A DNA stretch of 64,000 nucleotides from Solen grandis (Eukaryota; Mollusca; Bivalvia; Adapedonta; Solenidae), in contig CM037781.1 of NCBI GenBank assembly GCA_021229015.1, positions 34,702,759 through 34,766,758 of the forward strand, read 5' to 3'. Position numbers and translations under genes: made by a program. The first letter of the stretch is position 1; the number at the start of each line of letters is the position of its first letter. The notes below the pieces were generated by a model. The model was not told the origin of the DNA and did not search any database. It worked only from the letters and a program-made list of their open reading frames with translations. Below, piece after piece: positions 30,446-42,342 of this stretch.

Positions 30446-31429
30446 CACAATGTAAATTCTTAAAGACAGGTTTTTGCAAACAATAAATATGGATGTGAAC
30501 CATAATTAGACTGCATTTTTATTCTCCTCAGCTACAGATCTTGGGGGCAAATTGTTTTCTTCTGCGTGTCTGTATGTGTGTCTCTCTGTCTATCTGTCTG
30601 TCTGTCAAAACTTTTTAGCATTGTCCAAAACTTTTGAACCATTGCTCACACTAACTTTAAACCTTACATACATGTAGTCTTTCACTCACGCAAACTTTTG
30701 AAACTGTATTCCTACACATGACAGACTTCCGGTGTGGGTATTGATCACCTTTAGTGATAATATTTTTTTTGGTATGCTTATAAGCCCAAATCCTATGTGT
30801 GAACATTTGTTTTATGTGTCATGTGAATACATCCTGTGCCAAAGATGGGGGTGGGGGTATGAATCACCTTCAGTGATAGTTCTAATTTTAGTCAAAACCC
30901 CCCACATTATATGCTTGCCATAGTCTTTTTTCCATTAATGAGTTCATAATTGATATTTTGTTTTCCTTAAGTTATAAAGTATGTTGTTACTGTTGTTTGT
31001 TGTTTTCGTTCGCGCTCATGGGGCTGCGGTTTGCGACAGAAATTGCCTTTAAGGCCCAGTATCTCTTAGACTTTTCCAGTCAGCACCTTAGCACCTCTAG
31101 ACAGATGCACCTACACACAGAGACAGATGCGGATACAAGGGATCTGGGTGTGCTACCCTAGCTCGTTCCGAATAGACCCCTTGGTTCTTAAACGATTCCG
31201 GTGTATAGCACCGATACAAGCGAAACCCCTTAACCACTGTCTGGTTAGGCAAGTGTCCCAGAAATTTGTGTTCATCCTTTTTTCTTACGACCGTGTTTCC
31301 GCAAGTCAAAGAGTGTTTGTGACACTGGGTTTATTGGTATCGCTTGAAAATTTGATCCTAATTTGCTAGATAAGCTATAACATACAAAGTTGATGCCTCA
31401 TCCCTGTTCTCTCAGCGCTATTGCCGTGG
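30446..31429. other. Unassigned sequence
   Basis: 31140-31340 includes GTGTTCATCC...CTTACGACCGTG, a tail shared with the repeats near 2470 and 24720. No exon supported. Confidence 0.35.
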
Positions 31430-31670
31430 GCACAAACATGCCCAAAAGTTGCCCGATGTCCACGTTTTACCCGTAGAAAGTCTTGATCAGAACGCGAGAA
31501 ACGTAAGAGCGAGACGTGGCGGACCGGGGGTGGGGGGCGTACTGACATCCGTAGTTGACCGCGGGCTGAAACGTAGTGCGCCTTGGTGCCACCGGGGCTC
31601 ATCCCTTTTCCTCTCAACGGAAACTCACGGATATGCCGTGATAGATCCCGAGAAAACTTGGTAGGATTTA
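31430..31670. other. Isolated GC- and CpG-rich patch
   Basis: Much richer in GC and CpG than its surroundings, with G-runs (31525-31540). Frames of 71 and 99 codons on the two strands show no domain. It may be a relic of a mobile element or a small CpG island; nothing adjacent supports a promoter. Confidence 0.3.
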
Positions 31671-32127
31671 ACACAACTTGTACATTTATGGTTATTTCCA
31701 GTGGATATTAAAAGTAATATCAGTAAGCAACCATTCTACATGTTTGCCTTTGAAGATTTGTGTTACTTACACCAGTCATAGAATCACGGGTTAATCCTGC
31801 ATGTACACGAGGTTATCATGTATCTCGACGTTTTCTCATGCCGCGTTTAGTCATATCTACCTGTCTTTCTTACTTTCTCCCCCCCCCCCTCTCTCTCTCC
31901 CTCTCTCTCTTTCTCTTTCTATTATACTTAAACTAAACAAGTACTCTAAGCATGTAAATTTCGTCTTCTTTCTATCATCTAGACTCACTTTAGTTATAAT
32001 CAGTAGATTTACTAAAAGTATTTGGAAAGTAATTGTTGTTTTGTAAGATTTCCCTAAGCCCCACTAACCGAGTTCATGGAATCTTATAAAGCAAGCCTCT
32101 GGTCCACAGGTACCAGTATCGTAGAGC
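31671..32127. other. Unassigned sequence with a CT tract
   Basis: A C/T microsatellite lies at 31876-31920; no gene recognised. Confidence 0.4.
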
Positions 32128-32128
32128 A

Positions 32129-32159
<31 letters not shown>
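32128..32159. repeat. (CA)n microsatellite
   Basis: About 15 CA units. Confidence 0.93.
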
Positions 32160-32843
32160 TACTACTACTTTTTACAATAATATCTACAAGGTTTATTTCC
32201 GCTCGATTGGTCTGGAACATCACTGAAATTTAATTAAACATTTTCTTAAAATAATGTATTTATAACAAACATGCAAAATCCTAAGTAACTGGGTTCAATA
32301 TTGAATGAGTTTTTACATAAAATCTAAAAAAAAAAAAAAACAAAAAAAAAAAACCTGCACGGGGACATCACTGAGGTGACAAGTCGGCGAAGTAAAATTA
32401 CACATTGTTAGTAGATATATTTTGAGCTGTGTAAGAGGCAGAAATTGAAGAACAATTGCAAATCAAAGGTAAGTAAAATTCATTATTTTGTACCTGCAAG
32501 AAACCTATTGATTTTATCGTAGGGACAAATTCCAAGCCACAATCGTATGTCTGTATCTCACTTTTCCATTCAGTTATCCATGTTGTTTCCGATTTTCGCA
32601 CTGAAGTTAAATCAAAGCTTGACCATAAAAGAACGGGATGTACATGTGAGAAAAGTTATAGTTTTAAAGGCAAAATGTGTTTGCTATTCAAATACGTTGT
32701 TATTTAGAAATGTCATCGCATGTTCATTAAATTTTACACAAAATTTAATATCGATGAGTTTGACGGGAAACAAAAGTCACCTCAAAGATGTCCCGGACCG
32801 ACTGGGCGGAAATAAACCTTGTATATATTATTGTAAAAAGTAG

Positions 32844-32876
<33 letters not shown>

Positions 32877-33129
32877 CTTCACGATACTAGTACCTGTGAG
32901 TTCTACTGGTGTCATATGGTGCAGTTTCACTGTCAAAAGGAATTTGATGAAAACAGCTCTAAACGATCATTTTCTTTCGTGAAACACTGTCCACAAGTAA
33001 AACACGAACTGTGTTGAATAGGGTTCTGTAAGGCTACGTTTTGTTCCCGGCGGCCACAGCGTCCACGTGTCAGACCACCGTGCACAGAACGGGGTGGACG
33101 TGAAAGGACGTGGGGGAACGGGATGGGCA
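32160..33129. other. Unassigned sequence
   Basis: Includes A-runs (32325-32355), a (GT)n tract at 32846-32873 and a GC-rich patch at 33040-33130. A 98-codon frame at 32547-32843 runs into the microsatellite zone and has no recognisable domain. Confidence 0.35.
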
Positions 33130-34030
33130 AACGTGTCAGGCCGTCGAAACTGAATTTAAATATGCAAATAATTTATGCTGGAAATATCATGGTCAATAAA
33201 CTGTAATACAAAGTAAATGTGCAAGTGAGTAAATCGTAAATAATAATAAGATATTTTGACAACTGTAACTTCATCATTTGTGATAACCTATCAATATACA
33301 CATTCATGTCGGTGTATTAACTGTCGCGGTATTAAAGCAGCTTATTAAAAGATGATAGGAAATAAAACAAATCTACTTTCCTTCGTTATTATTTATGAAG
33401 TCTTTGCTTCCTGACAAATGAAACAGGCAAGTGTAGGTCACAATACACGGCAAAACGCTATTTTTGTAAACGCGACGAAATCGGTTAAATATATAATACG
33501 GTATCCCCGAGGAGGATGCTTGCAGTACCATGTGACACGTTCCGCAACATGGCGTCTTAACCAGTTCAAGGTAGTGATTTCATATAAGATTAGCATATAG
33601 AGTAAGCACATGCGCAAAGAGTGAAAGTGATCATCCAAGTGCCGGCATTTGAACAGGTTCAATACCGTATGTGACGGTATTGCCTGTGAATGTGAAACCA
33701 TTCTTTTTTTTAATCACTGAAAGTTCCAATGGACGACCATGCGTCTGTGGATGGGTATTGATAGACGTAATACACATATATAGTTAAAAATCAAATTCTT
33801 AGTCAATGACCATCTTTGAATGAGCTGCTTTAATATGCAACGTACTGCAAGGTTAGGTCGCGGTTTCGAATCTAGCTGGGAAACTTTTGTAATCGTAAAT
33901 CTTATTTCAAATTACCTACAAAATATTGATAAATAAATAAATAAAATTTAATAAACAAACGAATGGAAGTAATGTATATAGCAATGCTTTGCCTGGTGGA
34001 GCGACGGGCTGACCTAGGGGAATTTTAACC
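33130..34030 (+). repeat. tRNA-headed repeat R2, copy 3, split by a MITE
   Basis: Left part 33130-33329 and right part 33836-34030 are collinear with 28960-29345; the sequence between them is a separate inverted-repeat element. Confidence 0.6.
33330..33835. mobile_element. MITE with TATTAAAGCAGCT ends nested in R2
   Basis: 33330-33355 and 33810-33835 are imperfect reverse complements (TATTAAAGCAGCT exact, then ATT.AAAGATG.T). A TA is present at each outer edge, compatible with Tc1/mariner-type insertion at TA. The 506-bp body codes for nothing recognisable. Confidence 0.6.
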
Positions 34031-34107
34031 TAAAACACCACCCTAGGGTATTGCCAACATGTCAAAATCCCCACATTATATGCTTCCAAAAGTCTTTTTC
34101 CATTGGA

Positions 34108-34260
34108 TGGTACGGTGGCATAGAGGTGACACGAACCTCTCTTTGTTATGTCGAGGGAACGAGAAAATAAGTCGAGGGAACGAGATAATAAATCGAGGGA
34201 ACGAGTTTTTTTTTATCTCGAGGGAACGACTTATCTCAAGGGAACGAGTTAGTCAACCAA
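34108..34260. repeat. TCGAGGGAACGAG repeat cluster
   Basis: TCGAGGGAACGAG (or CTCGAGGGAACGA) occurs four or five times at 34150-34245, separated by ATAATAA or T-runs, in a GGTGGCATAGAGGTG context. Related segments occur at 50058-50160 and 51545-51640, where the motif is replaced by GTCGTGG(A/C)AACGAC- or GTGGCCACGAG-like forms. Confidence 0.5.
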
Positions 34261-34304
34261 TCAAATATTGCAATCAAGAGTCCATATGTTGAGTCCGTGT
34301 TTAT

Positions 34305-34362
34305 TTGTTGATTGGGATTAACGGTCCACCGACAATATTTCAGTCATCTTGAGACACGAAGC
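34305..34362 (-). repeat. SINE-2 tail fragment
   Basis: GTTGATTGGGATTAACGG..CCACCGACAATATTTCAGTCAT..GAGAC is the reverse complement of the SINE-2 3' end (GTCTCCAAATGACTGAAATA ... GACGTTAAACCC). Confidence 0.45.
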
Positions 34363-35284
34363 TTACACTTGGTGATGAGTGCCCTTCATATTCTGGTAGT
34401 ATGACGTGGGCTTTAGAGTTCAAACGAGGGAGAAAATGACAGAGAACTGGAGAGGAAAACTAAAAGGATGTATCCTCTTGCTTCAGGACATTGCACCTGC
34501 CCACACCAGCTGTAGCAACTGAGTTGGCCTCTTTTTCCGTGTCCTTCGGATTTGGCATCCACTAATCTTAACCTATTTAAAAACTTAAATCAGAATTGCG
34601 GGTAAGGCATTTTTGACAGTGCTGATGACGTCACTGGGACCGGACCGTCAAGATGAAGAATTCCTCTGGGATGGCATAATCATATGTGGGCATCGTTAAA
34701 CAGCATTGAATTCCTGGTGATTATGTTGAAAAAGAAGTTCAGACGTATGGCCAGAAATGTTTTGATTTCCCCTCATATATGTATTTACACAGTTTACCAT
34801 TACCTTCCAATTCACAGACAGTTTCACTATAATCAGCATTCGCCATACAATTCACAAACAATGCTCTCCCGATAATTAAACGGATTAAGATGGTTCGAGT
34901 CATGGTGAACTTTACATAGCACGTTCAAATACATAATACCTCAATTTAAGTACTGACAATGTTACATATTATGTTGCCAGCACTTTGATCCGGTCCTAAT
35001 TAACATGTATTTACATAGAAAACAACATGAAATAAAAGGAGAGTTTTATGAAGGTAGATGTCTCTTACAATATCAACAAAAGTAGCATGTTTCGATTCAA
35101 AGCATAATAAATTTCAAATTGTATATTCCTTCAATTACTATGCCTGCTTTCGTTTCTATGTGATCAGCGTATTCTCGAGATCAGCGATTCATTTTTTATG
35201 TAACAACATACATCTGTGTCTATTTTAAGAAACTGCTTGGTAAATGTAAAGTTCACATATCCCCCACCCCCACACACACACCGT
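34363..35284. other. Unassigned sequence
   Basis: A TGACGTCA site lies at about 34625. No exon, repeat or operon-like structure recognised. Confidence 0.35.
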
Positions 35285-35412
35285 CAAGAACTTGTTTTGG
35301 GATATAATGTATCTAACAACTCAAAATGGTAATAGACAAAAGCAAATCTATGAAATACCCAAGTAAATTGGATTTCACTAAGTAATCCTTAGCACATTCT
35401 GAGTAATCTATT
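35285..35412. repeat. Right-half relative of the 7217-7625 MITE
   Basis: GGGATATAATGTAT(C)(A/T)AACAACTC, AAAATGGTAAT and AGTAATCCTTAGCACATTCTGAGTA match 7515-7625 in order; the left half is not found. Confidence 0.55.
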
Positions 35413-35615
35413 TAATTTCGTTAACGTAGTATCTCTGGTATAACCAAACTGTGCGAACACTAAATTTGGAGAGTTCCATCATTTCAACATTTCTTGAGGA
35501 CGTATGTAATTTTTTCTTCAATATAATATTTCACATTTTCACATTTATGTAAAAAAAAAAAAAATGCTGAAAAAGATCACCGTGCTCATTTTATGCTACG
35601 TTTGTATATCCATGG
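35413..35615. other. Unassigned sequence
   Basis: AT-rich, poly-A at 35551-35564. Confidence 0.35.
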
Positions 35616-35626
35616 TAAACGTTTTG

Positions 35627-35881
35627 ACTTGACTTGACTCTTTGAGTTTACCGTCGCCTCGACAGTATTTCAGTCATAAAGCGACGTCCAGCTAATTACA
35701 GGTAGAGGAAGACCCCGAATGCACGGAGGCATCCGGGTAGAACCACCGACCAACCGCAAGCCAGCTTGGAGGCTTCCTCACATGAAAATCCGAATGACCC
35801 TACCGGGATTCGAACCCACGCGGTGAGGGGCTGAGTGAGTGTTAAAGTCAGCGACTTTAACCTCTCGGCCACGGAGGCCCC
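35627..35881 (-). mobile_element. SINE-1, (TCAAG)n tail, near full length
   Basis: Minus-strand copy with head (GGGGCCTCCGTGGCCGAGAG, GGTTCGAATCCC), core and tail. TAAACGTTTTG (35616-35626) and TAATCGTTTTG (35882-35892) form a target-site duplication with one mismatch. Confidence 0.83.
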
Positions 35882-35892
35882 TAATCGTTTTG

Positions 35893-37079
35893 TAATAAGT
35901 AGCAAACTTTACACATTTCGTTAAAAAGAAAAGAAAATCTACTAAAAGAAGACACACATTGTATCAGTTAATTCTTGATAGTAACATTTATCTGAGGGAA
36001 TGATTTAAATATTCTTAGAAAGGGAAAAAAATTTAAAAGGGAGTGAAAAAAATAGCTTTTTAATTTTTTACAGAAAATCTTTAAAAGTTTTTTTTATTTT
36101 TATGTAAAGATTCTTTAATGATTGCCTAATCAAAATAATGGGAAACAAATATTATACGTCACCGAGTTCATTTAGGAGCTGCCTAACTGCTTCTATGCTA
36201 ACTGTCTAATGCTATTTTGAAAAATCTACTAAACATGCTGAATTCATTTCAAATTAAAAAAGCATTTTCAAAAGAAATGTGATAAATACAAATAGACGTC
36301 AATTACTAGCAAAACAACTCTTTAAAAACGTTATTGTGTCGACATTGTTAAAGCTTTTGGTGTGTCCGAAATAGTCTACACTTCACATGTCCGATACGTT
36401 GCGATGGTAAATTGAAGCACGCGCTCTCATCTTAAAAATTGTTCCCGAGGGTCGGATATATTATACAGTAGCTACCCGCTTGGTTCCTGATTGACTGATA
36501 ACGTTGCTTTATTAGGGTCCGTCTGCCTGCTCGGCTCTGTGGACGGACTCCGAACGCTTGATTCCCGATGTTGTGTGTTATTTATATACGGCACTGAATG
36601 ACGAAAGCCTACTATATAACAATACAGCAATAGTTGCGAAGTGCTGATCTTGGTGACACGTTATATGATGTATGGACGACCAATCTCACAACAATGTCGA
36701 ATGGCGGTTTTAATGAAATCATGGGTATAATGAACACAAGAAGTCTCCGCAGTAAAACATTTTCCAGAAATAGAATCCATTGATTCACGGGCTACCTGCC
36801 AATTATAGAATGTGTATGCTTTGTTTTGAATATACTGGATTTGGCAGTAAATCCTTAAATGTTATTCAATATTTTAGGACTTTATGACGTCACAGTGCAG
36901 GTTTACCTTTGCGTTTAAGCTTCTTTTTTCCCTATGAAAATGACTTTACATATTCATGAATCTAAGCGCCCAATGCGCTGAGAGACGGCGGCAGGATTAA
37001 CATGAAATAGTTTTAATTCTCAACTCAGCGTTTCAGTAGTACTTAAAACAATAGAGGCAAAGGTCATATAACGCCAAAA
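35893..37079. other. Unassigned sequence
   Basis: AT-rich with a moderately GC-rich patch at 36480-36590 and a TGACGTCA site at about 36886. No exon supported. Confidence 0.35.
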
Positions 37080-37730
37080 ACTTCACACGCTTTCTTACAA
37101 CTATAGTTGTACAGAGCCAGTTGAAATCGCTCTCTGTTCGTTACATAATAATCCGGAGTAAGGGTCACGGACATGATTTCATTCATAATTTGCATACCTA
37201 ACTAAGTCATTCCCATTCTACAGTACTAGTGAACCTGATCTATACAGTCTATCTGTTGTCGAGTTTGTGAAGAAATTGAAAAGGTATTTGATTATTTAAG
37301 ATTCATGAATGTTTGCCTTTCTATTTCAAAGTTAAGAAATGCTGCTCTGTAAGGAGCCTAACTCGCCATCATGCAAAATTACGTGTGATCTACTTAAGGC
37401 TAATTACATACATTGGAGTTTCTAATGCGGAGAGCTCTTCTTTTTACAGGTGTAGATCTTCGTGTAAAATGGGTTGCTGTTCTGATAAATAAACGTCACG
37501 GATATTTTGTTCAAAATGAATGTTTCCAGAGCAAAATAATGGTAAGAAAAACATGTGAACAAATATTAACTCATTAAAAGCGGTTACGGATATGTTTAAA
37601 ACGTCTGTATGACGTAATCCATTCGAATACGTTAGTGCAGAATCGCATTGCATGGATACGCACTAACCGCGGAGAGGTACAGTTAAATTTGCCGTGAAAT
37701 ATATGCAAATCAGCAAGGTGAGCAAGGCCT
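37080..37730. repeat. Sequence shared with 42060-42260
   Basis: TTCATTCATAATTTGCATACCTAAC..A(G)GTCAT (about 37180) and GAATCGCATTGCATGGATAC..CCGCGGA..GATACAG-like sequence (about 37640-37720) recur in order at 42110-42260, but there without the 37230-37620 interval. This is probably an unnamed repeat with an insertion or deletion difference. Confidence 0.4.
37450..37541 (+). CDS. Candidate internal exon, phase 1 to phase 0
   Basis: CTTTTTACAG precedes and GTAAGA follows 92 nt that stay open when entered in phase 1. This matches the phases of Ly6 exon 2 and would accept the 27943 exon. The predicted residues (for example WVAVLINKRHGYF) contain only one Cys and do not look like a Ly6 domain. 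It lies inside a repeat-related interval, so it is a weak call. Confidence 0.15.
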
Positions 37731-38444
37731 GTTTTCAATTCCCAGCTATTATAGGCGGCCGGCCACCATCTAAACACGGTATACAGGTACATGCCAACCA
37801 TTGGTAACATTGGTAACTCTGCCCCCAGGTTTGCCTTTGCGTTTTTTTTTTCTGAAGGTGACTTCATGTCATCATGAAACTTGGTACAGAGGTACATAAT
37901 GATATAAACCCTTCAACTACAAGCAACCATTTGGCTCTAACACATGCCGACGGTTCATCAGTGTCACGGACTTTTGTCTCAAGCGGCCAGCCCGTTAAAA
38001 CCAAAACACACATTTTCTGTCAGTCACACAGAGCATTGATGTTCTTTCCTTGAAATATTAACGATGTGGAACACAAAGACATAACAACCTGCCATATGAA
38101 CAGCACCTTTTCAGGCACTCCCATCTTTTTCCCGAACAATACTTTTATATTTTTTAAATTCCGTATGACTTAAATTACGCATCAAGGAGAAAATAAATAA
38201 CACTAAATAACCAACTGCAGTGGTGTTTTCCAATAAAATGTGTACGTATACAACCAGTATCACTCTATTAGAATCTTATTTGCACATTTCTGTGTTAAAG
38301 GATGGGAAATTGATTCCATTTACATAAATGAATCGCCTTGAGACTCTCTCGATCCCTGATATAAAACTATTAGAAAAGTGTTAAAGTACATTCTTAGAAT
38401 CGAAATAGTTTTTTTTTTATTTCAAGATGTAGGATGCAAGTTTA
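37731..38444. other. Unassigned sequence
   Basis: No exon or element boundary recognised. Confidence 0.3.
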
Positions 38445-38545
38445 TTTTGTTCGTTTGTTGGGGTTAACGCCCAACAGACAGTATTTAAGTCATTTGGAGA
38501 CGATTTTTACTTGAGATAGATGTAGTGATGCCATACTAACACCCA
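38445..38545 (-). repeat. SINE-2 tail fragment
   Basis: GTTTGTTGGGGTTAACGCCC and CAGTATTTAAGTCATTTGGA then GACGAT are the reverse complement of the SINE-2 3' end. Confidence 0.5.
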
Positions 38546-38689
38546 GTAGAGAAATAAGATCAAGTGTTTACGATAACAATGTTGAACCATACATCTTAAA
38601 ACATCAGAATTACAGTGGCATAGGTAGGTCCCTATGACATGGAAATCCTCTTTTTACATTATCTTAACCTACTTGCGTGAGCTACTTAA

Positions 38690-38922
38690 CCCTTTCCCTC
38701 ATAGAGGAAACCATGAAAAGACCTATGCAAACAGCATAAAACCAGATCAGCCTGCGAGTAACTCGCAGGCTGATCAGGTTTTATGCTGTTCACTGCTCCT
38801 CAGTGGCCTGGAAATGAGGATTTTGTAATTAAATTTGGTAAGGTTTAACTGTGGTTTTCTGCAGATCAGGCTTTATTTGATACCTATTGATTGCGTCAAA
38901 ATGAGTCTATAGGAGGGAAAGG
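38690..38922. mobile_element. piggyBac-like MITE with a 61-nt internal palindrome
   Basis: The left end TTAA|CCCTTTCCCTCATAG and right end CTATAGGAGGGAAAGG are imperfect inverted repeats; the TTAA at 38686-38689 is the typical piggyBac target. Internally, 38730-38759 pairs with 38761-38790 with one mismatch around a single base. It is homologous to 58675-58859 in reverse orientation, which lacks this palindrome. No transposase. Confidence 0.7.
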
Positions 38923-40691
38923 AACACATTCATTTATTTTCTTAGTGTATCGACACTTTAGTACAAAATGTTATTATAATAAAACGCATGCGATTTTCAG
39001 TCACATGATGTTGTATAGACGATTGTATGATTGTCTATTTAAGAAATAAAGTTTCAGTTTGAGTGCCCTATCGAAGAATAATGCACGGTGTTAAGTTCAG
39101 ATACAGAGTAATCTCATCTGCGACATAGCACGAAAAACGAAACACTCTTTCCAATCTAACACGTTTTCTAGACTGCAAAGTTTTAAAAGCGATATATTCT
39201 GCTACGCTTTGTTTAAGAACCCGTATGTCGTCATATAAAATACGTTATTTTTGAACCGTGCATATATCGGAAAATAACACACGCCACAGGACTAACGTGT
39301 TTATATAGCATGTTTTCTTATGTGAGAATGGTTAATTTCAGCGAATGGTGCTCAAATCTGATTTCTTGATCAGGCAGAACTCTGGAAAAAATCATTTGGC
39401 ACAATTACATCAAAGACATTGCTGACACGAAAAGGAATCCTTTCACAATAAGGCTATTAAGGGTCATAAGTGAAATATGTTGATATGTTTTTTCATTTTG
39501 ACCTGGATGAACTTTGAAAGAGGGCTACACAGATGAGACCGAGAAAACAAGGAGGCGTCGTTTGAAGATATTGTTGTGGGCACCGGGCACAGTTAGACGC
39601 TGTAAAATTTATCCTTCCTTTGTATAAATAAATGTCACATCTGTTTTAAATTACCTAAATATAACTGTTAGAAAAACGATCATAGTATAATCCAATGCTG
39701 TTTAATTGCTTCAGAATTCTTGATGTTACCGACGATATATCAATGACAACCTTGATCGATGTTTTTTTTTCCATTTTCTTTGAATTCATTTTTCTTTCTT
39801 TTTTTATATTTACCATATGAAATTAAAGATACTGCTAATGTTACTTTTATCTACTAGATAATGCGATCCTGATTTCGTTTTATTTTGTCACAATGTTGCT
39901 TTTGGACGAACTTGCGGTATATTGAATCTTAACAGACACTTATCTCCGTCGTTATTTTTTTTTTTGAATAAAATTAAATTACCTTAAAATTTTAAAATAG
40001 GCTTTGTTTGTAATATATATGTAATCGTTATCTAACTACGCTCATGTAAAATACATAATTTTATACAAATTTCTCAGAACAAGCTGTTCATAAAATATTC
40101 GTATACTATATCAATCATAAAATGCACAATTTTATATAGGTCGATCATAAAAATGTCAAGTACCTGACCTGACCCCCTATTTTTTAAGTTCAGTAAAAAC
40201 ACCGAATATTAGGTATTGACTGCTTCCTAAGTTCTTTTCAGATACAATGTGAGCACAAACTTGAAATAATATTATAATTATTATATAAGATGTCTTTTTT
40301 CAAGTGTATGATTAATGTAAAGTCATTGTAAAGTGACATAAAAAACAGATACCGATAGTTTTACAATTTATGTATGAAAATTTCCCCAGAGACAAAGTTC
40401 ACTATTTTGCACTGTAATAAACACGTAAAACAAATGTACAACTACAGATTTATTTTTAAAATAGCATTTCATTTCCAAGTTATTTATTATTTGTTTTTAA
40501 ATATTAAAAGTCTAAGCACTAAATAAAAGTTACCTGAAGAGTCTTATACAAGGACTATTTGACCGAGTACGTAAAATCTTAGTACTAAAGAATCACTGTT
40601 ACAATTTTTTGCTGTACATGAAATTCCAATACAAGAACTTGTGTTACTGTAGTTATGGTTGATAAAGACACCTTTTGCTTTTTAAAATTTA
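38923..40691. other. Intergenic sequence without a recognisable gene
   Basis: AT-rich with T-runs at 39760 and 39955. Nothing supports an exon. Confidence 0.4.
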
Positions 40692-40707
40692 CAGAGAGAG
40701 AGGGGGA

Positions 40708-40745
<38 letters not shown>

Positions 40746-40763
40746 CTGAGATAGAGAGAGAGA
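40692..40763. repeat. (GA)n microsatellite
   Basis: Interrupted GA tract, about 28 units in total. Confidence 0.93.
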
Positions 40764-42059
40764 ATAACATATAAATGATTTTTTTTGTATACACATGTAA
40801 ACATGTGCGTGTTCATGTACTTCATAAAATTTGATTCAAGTTTAAGTATGAGAATGTGCTTATATGATCATATACAAACTCCCCAAAAATAAGAGAGAAT
40901 TAAAGACTCATGTTCTCCAAGGGAGGCCAATAACTGTGTACTCCGGACTATACCAGATTCAAATGCATTCATGCATAGTGGGTAAGATTTTTTTCCCTTT
41001 CTGTTGGTATATAGGTCACTGTGTATGTGATTATTAAATGTACTGGTGCCTGCTTTAAATGATATCAATATTCGCAAATAAGTCATTATTTTTTACATAA
41101 CGTGTACAGACATGTTCAAAAATGATGTTCCAATATTGTTTGATATTATTCAATTATTCATGGTATGTATGGTCCATTACCCTAATTAATATATGTTCTA
41201 TTAATTTATTGTATGATAATCATATGTTGTTTCTTTTGATATTTTATTGTGTTTAAGACTATATTGGTTTTGTATAGTCCGCGTCTAGGGCTGAGGACCT
41301 GACCCTCAATGTCCGCGATTAAGCCCTATGACTGAATATACAAGTCAGGTCTGTATATTATTGGGACTTTCAATACAATACCTCATAATCAATAGGATCG
41401 CCATACAATTTCAATATGGCCGCCACGCTATACACACAGTAGAGTCTAAACTAAAATGACCACCTCCACCCACTCTACAAATGAGTTCTATAGTAACCTA
41501 CATGACCGCACTTTTACTATAAATAAAAAAGCCATCAACAACATGGCTGCTACGCCTACGTCATACTCTACATGCAAATGAGTTCCTATAAATAGTAACA
41601 CATTTGACCTCATTTTTACTATAAATAGAAATGATATCATCACAATACTGATCATCTTTTGCACGCAAACCGTCCCGGTTACCACTCAGATCTAGGGGAC
41701 TTCCAAAATTTACGTCACTGGAAGTGTTTTTCTTCTTCTTTTTTTTAAAGGAACAATATATTTGCATTTTAATAGGTGAATACCAATCAAAATTGTTACA
41801 TTTGATTAACAATGATATAATATACCATGGATGAAACTTCTTAATAAAAATGAATCACGTTCCGAATCATGGCGAGTTATGACGAAGAATATCAGAAGTT
41901 GGGCGATCTTTGCCGACATTTACCGTAATTTTCCGAGCCCATTAGGGTTCCTCTGTTTTAAGCAGGGTTGAACTCGACTGAGGCAAATGTTATATGAAGA
42001 CAAAACCCCGTTTTTCTGCAACTGAACTGGCTCTGCTCTTAAAAAAAGAAAGAAAAGCG
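40764..42059. other. Unassigned sequence with a diverged tandem duplication
   Basis: 41478-41545 and 41578-41645 share GAGTTC..ATAGTAAC..TTTTTACTATAAATA in order, suggesting an old duplication of about 100 bp. No exon supported. Confidence 0.35.
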
Positions 42060-42342
42060 ATCACTCAGTGCATTTTGATTTGTTTCATAATTGTCAGGAG
42101 TGAGATTCAATTCATAAATTGCATACCTAAGGAGGTCATGACCTTACCTAAGTTGGTGTGTAGTCAATCGCATTACATCGATACTCTGCTGAGCGCGGAT
42201 TGATACAGTGCGGTGAAATTGGCTGTGATAATTATGCAAATCAACAATGCCTGCTTTTGGTTTACCGCTACGTGAGACTGATGGCTACTGCCAGTATAAA
42301 AACAAAAGGTATCGAAATATTGCATGGGAGCTAAATTCTACG
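42060..42342 (+). other. Repeat-related segment ending in a splice-donor-like site
   Basis: 42110-42260 matches 37080-37730. The following open stretch reads DGYCQYKNKRYRNIAWELNS and stops at a good donor (ACG|GTAAGTG at 42342/42343). It vaguely resembles the start of a von Willebrand C-type exon, but no acceptor or partner exon is clear, so no CDS is called. Confidence 0.2.

Noticed and set aside
37451..37495. CRSSCKMGCCSDK reading, reminiscent of the Ly6 CCxxD end
   Set aside because: It hits a stop immediately, lacks the final CN, and overlaps a different, longer exon-like frame; probably coincidence.
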